In this document: piece by piece, positions 50,001 to 61,236 of the stretch
Position numbering within the stretch: position 1 is the first letter of the stretch
Layout: each line of letters starts with the position of its first letter
Assembly (NCBI RefSeq): GCF_000165425.1
Contig: NW_001798957.1
Coordinates: 124,001-188,000, forward strand
Direction of reading: 5' to 3'
Origin: Paramecium tetraurelia
Lineage: Eukaryota > Ciliophora > Oligohymenophorea > Peniculida > Parameciidae
Length of the DNA: 64,000 nt
Position numbers and translations under genes: made by a program
Notes under the pieces: generated by a model
What the model was told of the DNA's origin: nothing
The model's database searches: none
Seen by the model: the letters and a program-made list of their open reading frames with translations, nothing else

Positions 50001-50866
50001 TATTCCAAGCAATGTATGAGTCTGGTTGCTCTTTTTTGAAAATTATATTTCAATATTAAAAATAAACTAGGCTTCTGTTTAATTTGCCGAGAAATTAAGA
50101 TATATTCAAAATTACTAGACAAATCTCCTATAATAGAAAATATTTTTCTTGTCATAAGTTTAAATTTTATGGTCTCAGTTTTAGTTTTTAGCTATTGAAT
50201 AAATCTCGATACTAATCTTATTATTATAAATCCTTTAACAGCCCAGATATTATTTAACCTACTAATCATTTTAAATTTTACCCGATTTTCCCTTCTTTTC
50301 TTCTACTGTTCCTCTTTGATGAAAGCTCATTGGTTTGATAACTTTTTTACTTCAATGGCTCCTTCGTCTTTCTTAACTTAACTTCTTCCAATTCAAATTA
50401 TTGCACAAAACTTTAGTATTTATCTATTCTGGAGCATGACTTTGCTCCTTACACTTATTAGTTGAATCTAGAATCAATTATTAATCCAGTATGTGCTTTT
50501 CTGTTAGAACCCTAATTATTGTATTGGTTATTAGCGATTCTCTGATTTCTAATGAAGGTATTTGTTCGTGATCTTGCAGATTCTTGATCATATCTGTTAT
50601 CGCTTATATGCTCCAACAATAATATACCTAACACTGCTCAAGTAATCATCATCTTCTGAACTTTCTCCTTTATGTCCATCATTCAAAGCTCGGAAATTCA
50701 TGCTATCAAATATTTTTCTCTTATGTTTCAGTGCTTCGTCAATCGTTTGCTCTGCCTCATTATCATTAGAGTAAATTGGTAGGAGCTCCTCAAATCGAGG
50801 AGATGTGATATTCTAACTATAGATAGGCTGATCTATGCAAAGGAACGGACTCTCCCTTTTTTTCAT
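47060..50866 (-). CDS. Voltage-gated K+ channel of KCNH/CNG type
   Basis: About 1200 residues. The N-terminal 200 are Ser/Lys/Gln-rich (MKKRESPFLCIDQPIYSQNI). The channel core has WDILLLLFIVMNIFYIPINI (S1), PSWIFIAEIIINFNTAYYD (S2-S3), FWDLVVVIPFLM, a charged S4 (RYTLLFRLTRLTP), the selectivity filter TTVTVGYGDIVPV and S6 ERIFVIVVTLLLCGVFGYC. A C-linker and a cyclic-nucleotide-binding-like domain follow, then a long Ser/Asn-rich tail ending near FHNNSRLQQDEV. The GYGD filter marks K+ selectivity. The layout fits the KCNH/CNG class that is very numerous in Paramecium. Introns near the start (25 nt and 23 nt) are GTA...AG. The gene ends 68 bp from the end of channel B, so the two converge. Confidence 0.87.
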
Positions 50867-51477
50867 TATTTAATTTTATATAGATAATTACTTTTTAATC
50901 AAAATCTTTAGGTATGGATTTTATTTCACTTCCTTAAGAAAGATTATCACAGATAGTACCAATGAAAAATTTCAATATTTTTTATTTTTAACTCCACTTA
51001 ATCAATAATTTTTGTAATCATTTTAAACAATAATTGGAAGAACAAGAAAGAATTCCCAGATTAAACTAATCATAATATATTTAAATTAGTATCTTAAATG
51101 GGTCTTAAATCTTTTCGATTGTTTAAGTTATAGATAATTAAATTACAGTCTAAATTTAGATTCATACAAATAATTATAAAATTAATATACTTTTTTTTCG
51201 ATTTCAAACCATATAGCTGGGATACCATATATGTGTTGCCAGATTCTTAATTATTCTTTATAAAAAATCCATGACTTTATAATTTTTGGTTAATTTTCCA
51301 CCTTAATTTATTTGGCTTTTTTATTCGATAGAGAGCATTCTTAGAGCATGGGCTACTTTTATAATTTTTCATTTTATTCAACATCGTACTGTTATTGTTC
51401 AAATTACATTAAATACAGATATATAACGAAACTATTTTTAGAATATGCTTATAATAATATTAAAAATAATTTAAATT
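50867..51477. other. AT-rich spacer
   Basis: Divergent upstream region of the K+ channel (-) and the polytopic protein (+). A 58-codon plus-strand frame at 51098-51274 (MGLKSFRLFKLQIIKLQSKF) exists but is unsupported. Nothing else is seen. Confidence 0.4.
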
Positions 51478-54400
51478 ATGCAAATTATAGGGAAAATCAT
51501 TAAAAATTAACTTAGAGAAATGCAATAATTGCTCAAAGAATCCAAGGCATCCACTTAGATAAACTTAAAGATTTTATCATTGTTCTATGTAGGAATCAGA
51601 TTGAGTATTTTATTGCCCACATCTTAATTTGCGAATGAAAATTACAATGTATGCATTTTGTTTTGATTATTTCCAAGGATGAAAAATTTATCTTATTAAA
51701 AACAATAATAAATTGGTTTACAGTGCTTAGCCCTATAAATTCTATGAATAACCATAGTATTATAATAATCTCTGTAATAATAATAAGCATACTTCATTGG
51801 ATCTCTACTTTAATTATTATTTTTGGAAGCTTTGAATCTAAAATTTTACACCATTATAGCCAGAAGTACTTCACCTACTTAAGCTCTCTTCTACTCTATC
51901 CTACATTTATACACATACAAAATTTAAAATTTATTGGTGATTTTAATGAAATTGTTATTGTTTCCATCATCCCTGTCATTTTCAATTCAACTATTTAAAA
52001 TTACATTCAGCGTAACTACTCTCTACCTACCAGAAACCCTTTTGTAAAAAGACATCGAATTTCAAATTATCTTATTTCTTTGATAGAAATGATTGGATTG
52101 GTTTCAATAGTATACATATCAGAAGAATATCAATGTGTGTTATTGATTTTAATATATTTTGTGCAGCTCTTAGATGCTTTGTTCGTAAATCCTTATTAAT
52201 ATTATGTAAATTTATAATATTGCTTTTGGAGCAGTCTTCTATTTTTTGCATCCCTGTTTAAACTGATCGCCTTTTTTTGGGATACATATTAATATTTCTA
52301 CTTAGGTATATACCTCATACCGTTGTTGAGCTTTGTGGTATAAGGATATTTTCAATAACAACAAGAAGATAATTTAATTTAGAATTGTCTATAAAAAGAA
52401 TTGCTGTTACAAATTGTAGACATGTATTATTCAGGAAATGAAATCACAAAGAACAAGATACTGTATATAATACGTACGAAATTCTAAATAGTGATAAAAG
52501 AGAAATTCGACATTGACTTGTAGTTGTAGTAATGCATAATGCAACTATTCACTAAAATCATCGAGCAACAAAATATCTCAGAGAGATATCAAGATGAGGA
52601 CTTTTATATCTATAAGATCCTATTTTTTTTGTAGACATGCGAAAAACAGAATCTAGGATACATTAAGATGAAAAAGTTTTAGGCATCAACAAATTCTCAG
52701 TCATTATACTTTCAGATTCTAGCAGATAACATTTATTCTTCAGTTGTTAAGAATAAAATGAAAAAAAAAATAACTCAACAAACAGATGACTCTCAAAATT
52801 CATTAAGTTTAACAGAAATAAGAGCAAGTTAAATGTTACATGAAAAAAGCATGACTGTTATTGCATAAATACTATCGACGAAACTGAAATTCTGGGAGAG
52901 ATTATAATAAGGATATTCAAAAATTGAAGAGTTGGCAAAACAGTCAGAAAATTTAAGTAATTTACTAATTAAGTTAAAGAATCTAGTATTTAGTGAACTA
53001 TAAATTAATGTTTTTTCAATACAAAAAGATTTATTCAAACTCAATATTTTAGATTTGAGATTGTTGTCTCTCATATTCTCAGGAGTCTTAAATGATTTCC
53101 ATATAACATTAGAAATTGAGTAGCGAATAGAAGAACTGCTTAGTTTCGAAAGAAATTTATAAAGTCGAAATATCTTAAATACTACTCTTTTGAATGACGA
53201 GGTTATCTTAGTATCTGTGAGTATGTTGAAGAATTAAGGGCAGATTATGGCCAGCAATAGAACTAAAATGTAGAAGTTCTTTCAGTATCCCACAGAAGAT
53301 TCATTCATGCAAATTTAACATATAAATTAATTGCTACCTAAATACTTGCAAGAGAGACATGATGAATTTGTCAACAATTTTCTGAGAATTGGAGAATCAT
53401 TTATATTTGAATAAAGTAGAGATGTATTCCCTATATATTAAACAGGTTTTTCATTCAATTCTACTCTGTAATTAGTGCATTCGTATGATAATTTAGATGA
53501 TTATATAGTGACTGCGGCAATAAAGTAAGTGAATGAAAATACTGATTTTATTATCTTTGATGATACAGGAAGAATCTTGGGGATATCAAAGTCCATTTAA
53601 AATATTTTGTTATCAAATAGTAAGTAGGAATTTGATGAGCAAATTTTAAAGTCTTACATTTTCTTCTGGTTTCATAATTTATTTGATTCTGTCTAATAGT
53701 TTTAGCAGGAATAGCAAAATGATTAGTTGAATACATTTAAGATTAGTACCCAGAAGACGTTTGTCACCCCAATTTCGGATATTGATATTATATTAAGGGA
53801 ACATGAAACCTACAGAAAATCTCATTTGATAACTTAAACAAGTGGAATGAAGACGGAATAATAAGAAAATACTTATCATTAAGTTTAATCACAACCTAAA
53901 TACACGTGCTTTAAGAAAAACTATATATAATAGACCCAAGATTTTGTTTCCAGTTGTTCTTTGAAAGAAAACTCCGTGCATCCTTATTATCAGATAGTGT
54001 ATAATCTCATATTAAATGTAATGAAAAATAAGTATCCATATTTTTTGATGCAAATTACTGAATATAGATATAAAGATGTAAAAAAATAAGGTCTTGAATT
54101 GTCCAATAGTGCTATTAGCTCTTTTTATCAGTCCAAAAATATGAAAACAACCGACTAAGTCGAGGATGATTTTCAATTGGATGAAAATGATGGACCTTTA
54201 AACTTTGTCATCAACTAACCGGTTGTTAATAAGTTATTGATAAATGATCAAGATGATGAGACTTACTAAGAAGCTAATGTGAATCGAAACTTGCCATAAT
54301 AGAAGTCTATTGACCCTAGGGAAAGCAATTTGGTGTCTCCAAGAGGAAACAGAGAGATCTTGATTTAAAAAGAATATGATTATGAAGACGAAGAGGAGGA

Positions 54401-56551
54401 AGGCAGGGACCAAAAATCAAAGGTGGATAAGAGCAGTTCTTAAAAAGAGTAACGGGCAGATATTTTATAAGTTGTTTTGAGAGAACAAAATTTGGAGTAA
54501 AATGATGGACATAAATAAAATAAGCAATCTGTTACTAGTGCTACATCTGATAAAACCCAGAACTCTGTATATAATTTGATTAGAAAACTTACTTATTCGG
54601 AATAGATGCAAACTTCAATCATCAAAAGCATAGTTATTTGTATTGTTTTGACATTGATTATGATGGTACTAATAATTTCAGAGATGTAGATTGCACGGTC
54701 TAATACAGATTAATTGAAATATGATATACCTTTGGTGAGAATACCTCAGAGATTCAATCGACTTTATTGTACTTTTGTGACTTTAGGTTAATTGGATCTG
54801 TAATTGAATTTATTAAATCAATCTTATGGAGCTCTATATGAATATCGTGTTAAAAATGAAAGCATAATTAGAAGAGAAGAGATGTTGAGTATGATGACGG
54901 ATCTCAAAAATGAATTCGCAAAATTGGAGGAAGAAAATAGATTACCTGTTGTGGCAGTTCGAATAATTAATGAATTTTCATATTAGGAATTGAATATAAC
55001 AATGATTTAATTTGACTCTATGGTAAATGAATACACTGAGAGAATTAACTAATACTTATAAGGTACGGATGAAATTAGCTACGTAGAGAAGATTTAAGTG
55101 TTGGTCTAGTTTTTGAAGGGTAACTTGATTAATCAATTGAATCTCACTATCAAGTTAGTGAAAGAAATTGAAAATGAATTCTTTAATTTAATCACTTATT
55201 TTGAGACAGAATATCTTATATTTCTCTTAGTGTTACTTTGGATTATATTCTTTATGTTGATATTGCAATTTAGACAATGGCATTAACCGTATATATACAT
55301 GTAGACTGTTTTACTTCTCATAAGTAGGATATCAGAGAAGGATATTGAATATTCTTGTCAAAAGATGTTGTATATTTCGAATATGCTGGATAAAGATAAA
55401 CAACTATGGAAACATATCAATTATTTTAGAGAGTATTTCTGGTTCTCAAGAACAAGTACACACAATTCAATCAAATATACCTCAAGTTCTGTATCATAAT
55501 TAAAACAAACGTCGAAATAGAGTTCCACTAGAGTCAAATCAGTGTCCAGAATTCAAGAAACAAACTTTTCAATTCTTAATATCTACTTAATGTTGTTTTT
55601 CCTTTGGGTTCTATTGTCTGGATATGTTCTATCAACCTTCTTAATTATGAAACAGAATATGGAGGATTCTCAGCCTGAACTAAGATTGGCCATGGAATAT
55701 GTTAGATTCAAATAGGATTTAGATGGAGTTATGATAATTAGTTAATTACTAAAGAACCAATAGATCCTAATTGATGAAACCATGGCAAGTGGAGTGTTCC
55801 GTCTAAATCCAGAATTGAGCACCAAAGATAAATACTTTACTAGATTATATGCTGAATTGCTAAAATAGTTCGTTATTCTCCAAGAAGATTCTACTTCAAT
55901 TTTCGAACATATATATAATGATATAGTAGCATCCAAAAAAATCAGTTCAGCAAATAAAGATCTACTCTTAAAAATGTATGAGACTGACTTATGTCTGATT
56001 ATACCTTCTCAACTACCCTTCTGTGAATATGAAAATGGTCAATTCAAATATTTCCCTACATACCCATCAGCAGAGGATATGGATGACAATCGTATGCTCT
56101 ACAGATATGGAATTAATGGGATCTTTTAAACGTATTAATCATAATATAACTTAGCATATAATCCATCTTTACCACTCATTATTCTCTTGAACTCAACGGT
56201 ATTAAAGATACAAATTTGACTATAGTTAATTAATTCCTACAATCCCCAGAATATATCTAAGTCATTCTATCTTATACATTTGATATCAGTTTTGCACTAT
56301 TAGAATTCTATTATACTATTATCCAAGCCTCTTTGGACATTTTGGAAGAAGATTATCAAACGATTGTTATATATGTGGTCACTTTTGGCTTGGGGGCTTT
56401 AATTACCTTTTATTTAGTTATTTTTATTCGGGCCACTACACTTTAGTAGAGAGTCTAATCAATTAGATAAGCATTAATAATAATCCCTCACGAGTCACTT
56501 TAAGATTAATCAATATTAAATGCGATAAGAAAGATTGACAGAACTCTTTGA
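51478..56551 (+). CDS. Polytopic membrane protein with PAS-like segment (tmcB-like family)
   Basis: About 1680 residues. The N-terminal 350 form several membrane helices (for example SIIIISVIIISILHWISTLI). The middle is helical and cytoplasmic, with a PAS-like stretch ENTDFIIFDDTGRILGISKS. Then come an acidic linker (EYDYEDEEEEG) and further membrane segments (KSIVICIVLTLIMMVLIISE, YLIFLLVLLWIIFFMLILQF, and one near the C-terminus). This is the layout of the tmcB-like proteins that form a large family in ciliates, probably environmental sensors; the assignment is by architecture. One intron, 51649-51677 (29 nt). Near 56175 the frame changes: NLAYNPS is followed by coding-like HYSLELNGIKDTNLTIVNQF only if one base is missing. 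The correct stop is then the TGA at 56549-56551. Confidence 0.7.
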
Positions 56552-56627
56552 TTTCTATATATAAAATTCCATAGGATTATACTTATAAACAAATAATTCA
56601 AATATGACTTATAAGTTCATTGAAATT

Positions 56628-57430
56628 TCATTGGTTTTCTTTATGTTTCCTTGATCTTTTGTACATCCTGGCATAAATAGCAGCTGCAATTGTGATGCCT
56701 CCACTACATAATAACCAAAATTTGGCTGCCTTATTTATTTTTAATAATTCCTCCTCTAGACTATCAATAAACGATTCTTTAGATGATCCTAAAATAATCA
56801 AAGGAGTAAAAACACCATCCTGCTATAATTTGCCACAAACACCATACTAATTTTATTTTTAATTATACCTATTAATTTGGTAGCAATGCAAATTCTGTAT
56901 ATGTAGTTTGAAAAACGTGTTGGTTGGCTATTTTAATTTATGACAATTCACTTTTCATTATATTCTCTCTCATTTTTGGAAGATTATATAATACAAGGGA
57001 TCGATTTGGCAAATATTTTACTTCTAATTAGTGGTTATCATTTCCAAGAGTAAATGATATTAAATGATCTCTTTTAAAGGTAATTACCTATCCCAAATTA
57101 ATCATGAGTCCATCTCCAACATCTTTTTACTTTTCTTTAATTGTAGGCACAATTGTAGATAGAATAGCCCTGACTGATTTATCTGAAAAGGTCGGTCTAA
57201 TAATACTCTAAGCATTCGTACTGTAAATTATTGGAAGTGATTTTTCCAGTCAAAACTAGGTATTGATTAATGGGTAGATCTGCTTTACTATTGATGTAAT
57301 CAAGATTGTAGAGAGCCATTTTATCAACATCTGTAAACATCTTTGAAAGTACTTTCTCCTTTCTAAATAAAACAACTGCCCTCAATGCAGCACATGATGC
57401 AGATGCAAGACAGAAGTTAGTAATTAGCAT
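56628..57430 (-). CDS. GIDE-domain membrane protein lacking RING (MUL1/SP1-like)
   Basis: 251 residues. The start MLITNFCLASASCAALRAVV is a membrane or targeting segment. The body has an MUL1/SP1-type BAM/GIDE domain: INQYLVLTGKITSNNLQPTF, DVGDGLMINLGQVITFKRDH, and PNQQYGVCGKLQQDGVFTP followed by LIILGSSKESFIDSLEE. A C-terminal membrane helix (FWLLCSGGITIAAAIYARMY) and a basic end KRSRKHKENQ follow. The animal and plant homologues carry a C-terminal RING and act as E3 ligases in mitochondrial or chloroplast outer membranes. Here the chain stops after the helix, so no ligase activity is expected; the assignment is by eye. Introns 57197-57221 (25 nt) and 56847-56868 (22 nt) give exactly 252 codons. 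Confidence 0.6.
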
Positions 57431-57440
57431 TTATATAATA

Positions 57441-58156
57441 TCAAAAAAATATTTTAATTTCACTCGGTTCAAGCAATTAAGTAAGCATCGAATAATTTTC
57501 ATTCTTTATAATATTGATCGAGGAATCGTAATAGTTTTCGAATGACTCAAAATTAAATATCTTGTTTACTATTCCTGCTTATAATGAAGAATAAGCCTTT
57601 ATTAAAGAATTAACTTTACTTTTATAGCCTTGACTACTTTTTTATCGTTGTTATTGCATTTCTCTAGAATTTATTGAATAACTTCGCCTTTGACATCTTT
57701 AAAATGCTTTTGGATGAAAATTTCGATTTTTTTTGGTTATGATTGTTTTATTGACTAAATCTTAATCTCTGGATTGTTTTTGCTTTGTTTTGATTCCTGT
57801 ACTTTTGAATGGTTAGTACCTTTTACGATTTCTGGTTAAATACAATTTAATTATACTTTCGTAGATTGGTAGGAGATGTTTATGGGTTTCTTTATTTATG
57901 GCTTATTCAATAGATATCTTGAGGTTATTATTCTTTTTGGCTTAACTGCAATAGTGTTCAAAGTGTTCTTCAAAAGGCTTAAGATCTTGATATTTAAGTT
58001 CACCTCTAAAATGATAATATAAACTAACTGCTGATTGTCTCCAAAGAAAAAGACTCTGCATTTTTATTTATCTGGTTAATCGTATGCTATGGTGCATGGC
58101 CAATAGGGGTAGCCTTAGATCTTGCCCCAAAACACATCGTTCTTGTTAAATTGCAT
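57441..58156 (-). CDS. PWWP-domain protein
   Basis: 230 residues. The N-terminus is a PWWP domain: NKNDVFWGKIQGYPYWPCTI (PWWP motif as PYWP), then KCRVFFFGDNQQ and ELKYQDLKPFEEHF. PWWP domains bind methylated histone lysine (classically H3K36me) and DNA, so a chromatin role is likely. The rest is basic and Gln/Asn/Lys-rich without recognised domains. One intron (23 nt, GTTAGT...TTTAG, near 58023-58045) gives 231 codons. The ATG at 58156 is chosen because its frame runs straight into the domain. A longer start at 58216 would cross a TGA and overlap the divergent gene. Confidence 0.85.
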
Positions 58157-58174
58157 TAATTTTAATAATTTAAA

Positions 58175-58666
58175 ATGGCTTCACCATCTTAATTAATATT
58201 TATCGGACTCATCCATTTTGAGATTAGGGAGTAGGATAGAAGGATATTGAAGAAGTAAAGCTTAGCTTAAATAGAGGACTCTGATGTTAAGGAGTTTTTA
58301 AGAAGTGAACAGGAATATGAGAGAACTAGAAATAAAGCTCAGTCTCCTTTTTTCAAGAAAATGGATAAGAATCCCAATTATTTACTGGTTTTGGAACCAT
58401 CGTTGGTGAGTCAAGTGAACCAAACATTAAGAGGAATAGAGGATCATATAGCAGAACATCTCCCAATTGAATTACCTGAAGATGAATGGAAATAGAGAGC
58501 AATAAAAATATTATTAACTTGGAATCTGTCAGAAAAGAATGAATTGGCCAAGTTCGCAACTGGGAGTGAGTAAGTTGAGAAGCACTATCTGGAATTCGGA
58601 CTTTTATTTTTAGTATTGGCAGTTATTGGATATGTTATGATATTTGTGATGAAACACATGATTTGA
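58175..58666 (+). CDS. Probable tail-anchored membrane protein, unknown
   Basis: An intron-free 163-residue frame, MASPSQLIFIGLIHFEIREQ to FVMKHMI. It has Glu/Lys/Gln-rich helices (SDVKEFLRSEQEYERTRNKA, QTLRGIEDHIAEHLPIELPE) and a single hydrophobic segment at the very C-terminus (FGLLFLVLAVIGYVMIFVM). This is a type IV (tail-anchored) topology as in SNARE-like or ER/mitochondrial outer-membrane proteins, but no SNARE heptads are visible. Its start lies only 18 bp from the start of the PWWP gene on the other strand. A downstream start at 58360 (MDKNPNYLLV) would give a more ordinary promoter space. Confidence 0.65.
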
Positions 58667-58704
58667 GGAAGATTAGATATTTATAATTTCAAACAATATT
58701 GAAT

Positions 58705-59392
58705 TCAACAGCATCCTCCATCCTTTTTCTTTTTTTTAGTTTGATCATCAGCTGTAACTCTGACGCTGGCATTTTGTGGTTTATCTACCTTCTTTCCTTC
58801 AACTAATTTGTTTTGTTCCTCATACAGGATCTACTCAGCTATCGACACAAACAATTCTTAGATTCCTTTGTTCTCCTTACAACTTGTAAGTTTGAGAGAA
58901 GCTCCAATTTGCTAAAATAGGGCTTTTGTCATTACCTGAGCATAGTTGTTTGCTTCGTCATAGGAAACTTTCTCATCTTCGATCAAATCGTTCTTATTTC
59001 CCACGAGAACTTAGACTAAAAATTAAATGAGATCTTACTTATCTTTTTTGGACCATGAGCTTTCAATTCATTTACCCAAGATTTAAGCACATCAAAGGAA
59101 TCTTTGTGTGTAATATCGTAAACTATCAATGCTACTTAAGCCTCTAAAAATAAATGAGCACTAAACCTCTATAATACAAGGGAGTGAGTGATTTGTATTT
59201 TTCTTATCCAGCAGTGTCCCAAATCTGAAATTTAAAATTGATTCCATTGACTTCTATGGTTCTAGCCATGAACGCAGCCCCCAAAGTAGATTCATGAGTC
59301 ACTTTAAATATATCAGAACAGAATCTCAGCACAATTGAACTTTTGCCCACTCCTGAATCTCCCAATAATACGACCTTAACTTCGCGATTCAT
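58705..59392 (-). CDS. Rab-family small GTPase (Rab5/22-like)
   Basis: About 205 residues. G1 GDSGVGKSS, G2 Thr in HESTLGAAFM, G3 WDTAGQEKY (split by intron), G4 NKNDLIEDE, a G5-region TSCKENKGI and a C-terminal CC after a Lys-rich linker (KKKKKDGGCC) for double prenylation. The effector loop and RabF-like residues (AAFMARTIEVNG, IWDTAGQEKYKSL) place it near the Rab5/21/22 group of early endosomal Rabs. Introns: GTTTAG...TTTAG (23 nt), GTAAGA...TTTAG (23 nt) and a 24-nt segment GTAATG...TTTAG. The last is a multiple of three without TGA, so its retention would insert eight residues after NNYAQ. The spliced form aligns better with Rabs. Confidence 0.9.
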
Positions 59393-59439
59393 TATTTAAT
59401 TAATTGATTAATGTTATAGAATATATAAAATAAGAGTCC

Positions 59440-61218
59440 TCATAAAATAATGTGGAATAACCAGAAAAAGACAAGCATTATCTCAGATGAATGAATCGTA
59501 CTCAAACAAGTGTCTGGACAGAAGTACTATCCAGTATCATAATCACTGCATTTTAAGCAATAGCCGTTGACACTTTTAAAAAATATGGAAATGCTTTATT
59601 CCTAATAAGTAGGAGGCACACTACCTTCATCGACAAACTAATCCAATTTAGTATCATAGTCTATGATTGTTTAGCATAAATAGCAAAATCCATCGTCATT
59701 AGTCTCAAGGCAATGACTAGGATAAGGCACACAGGATTTCATGTACAAAAAGTAATTATCCATGCATTATTAGCATAATTCTTAGTTAAAATTACATTGC
59801 TTGCATCCAAATTAGCATATTTTGCATTGTCCATCAATAGCTCCATAACCATCTTCACAATCCGTGCAAACACCTTTTACTTGGCAACTCTTACAGTTTT
59901 CCACTTCACAACTTTCACAAACTCCATTTAACTAGATATATCCTTCCTTACAAGTTTCACATTACTTCACTTTTTCATTGCATGTGATGCAATTATCTCC
60001 ACATGAAGAACAAGTTTTCCCATCCAATTCTAAGAAGTAACCATCTGCACATTAAATGCATTAAAATACATTTTTTGGAGTAATGTAACAATCTAAACAA
60101 TTTTGTGTTTTTTCTTTGCAAGTTATGCATTTTTGAGTAGAATTTTCTGTAAGTAAAATGAAGCCAATTAAACAAGTCTTGCAATATCCATTCTAATCAT
60201 TTATTGTTGCACAATTGTAAATATTTTTAATGCAAGTATATTTTAAAAGGTATGGGATTTCTTTTTCAAGATCTACATACCTATCCTAAAGTAACAAATA
60301 GCCAGGTTGACATTATGTGATCATCTCCAAGGATTCACATCTCCTAATGTGTGCTGTGTTTTCTTAGTTGACAATGCAAGTATCACATTTTTTGTCATCT
60401 TCATTATAAAAGTAGCCGTTTAAACATTGCGAGCATTCAAAATATGAAGATTAATCATCTCTAAATAGAGTAGTGCAATCCATGCAATTAGGAAATAAAT
60501 CTTAACACCTATTACACTTTGTTTTGTCATCATTTGGTATAGAATAGTAATTGCAAACGTTACATAGGGTAGTATTTTCGCAAGTATCACAATCTTTAAT
60601 GCACTGAATGCAAGAATTAGAACCATCCTTAAAATATCCTCTTTAGCATTCCTGACATACGTCTTTTTCACAAGTCTTACAACCACTAACACTACAAAGT
60701 TTGCAAACAAGATTTGATTGTGAAGTGGTCAAAAAGTAGCCATCCTAACACTTGTTACAAAATGCTAAATTAGCGCAGTCTTCGCATCCTTCTCCACATT
60801 ATCGACAAACAAATTCAAAATCAACATAGTATCCTAAATCGCATTCTAAGCATCTCCCGTGCATTGATATCAAAGCACATCGTCCCATAAAGACACAAAC
60901 ACCGTTTATATTCCTGTATCCGGATTGACATAATGTACAAACATATTATGTTAATAAAGGATTCTTGCAACAATTCTGACAGCCTTTTGGACAAGGTTTG
61001 CAGCTTGTATCCTCCTTGTCATAATAATAGTTATCGATGCAAGAAGTGCACCCGCCTTAACTCTCACATTAACAATTAGGTGATCTACATCTCAAACATT
61101 GCTATCCATTCCAGTAGTACCCTGTTGTTTTTGATTAACAACTCTACCTAAGTCTTGTTGTTTAGGTCTCCGTAATTGAACAATCTATACATTTTAATAA
61201 CAAAATCAATAATAACAT
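59440..61218 (-). CDS. Secreted/surface Cys-rich furin-like-repeat protein
   Basis: 592 residues, no intron. Signal peptide MLLLILLLKCIDCSIT, then a continuous run of CxxC/CxxxC modules typical of furin-like or growth-factor-receptor Cys repeats (for example CRSPNCQCESQGGCTSCIDN, CKTCEKDVCQECQRGYF, CMDCTT, CSSCGDNCITCNEKVKQCE). The C-terminus ends in a short hydrophobic stretch (IMLVFFWLFHIIL), which could be a GPI-attachment signal or a membrane anchor. Such proteins are abundant on ciliate surfaces; a specific function cannot be assigned. The start lies only 18 bp downstream of the stop of the next minus-strand gene, so its promoter must overlap that gene. Confidence 0.8.
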
Positions 61219-61236
61219 AAAAAAACTATTATATTT

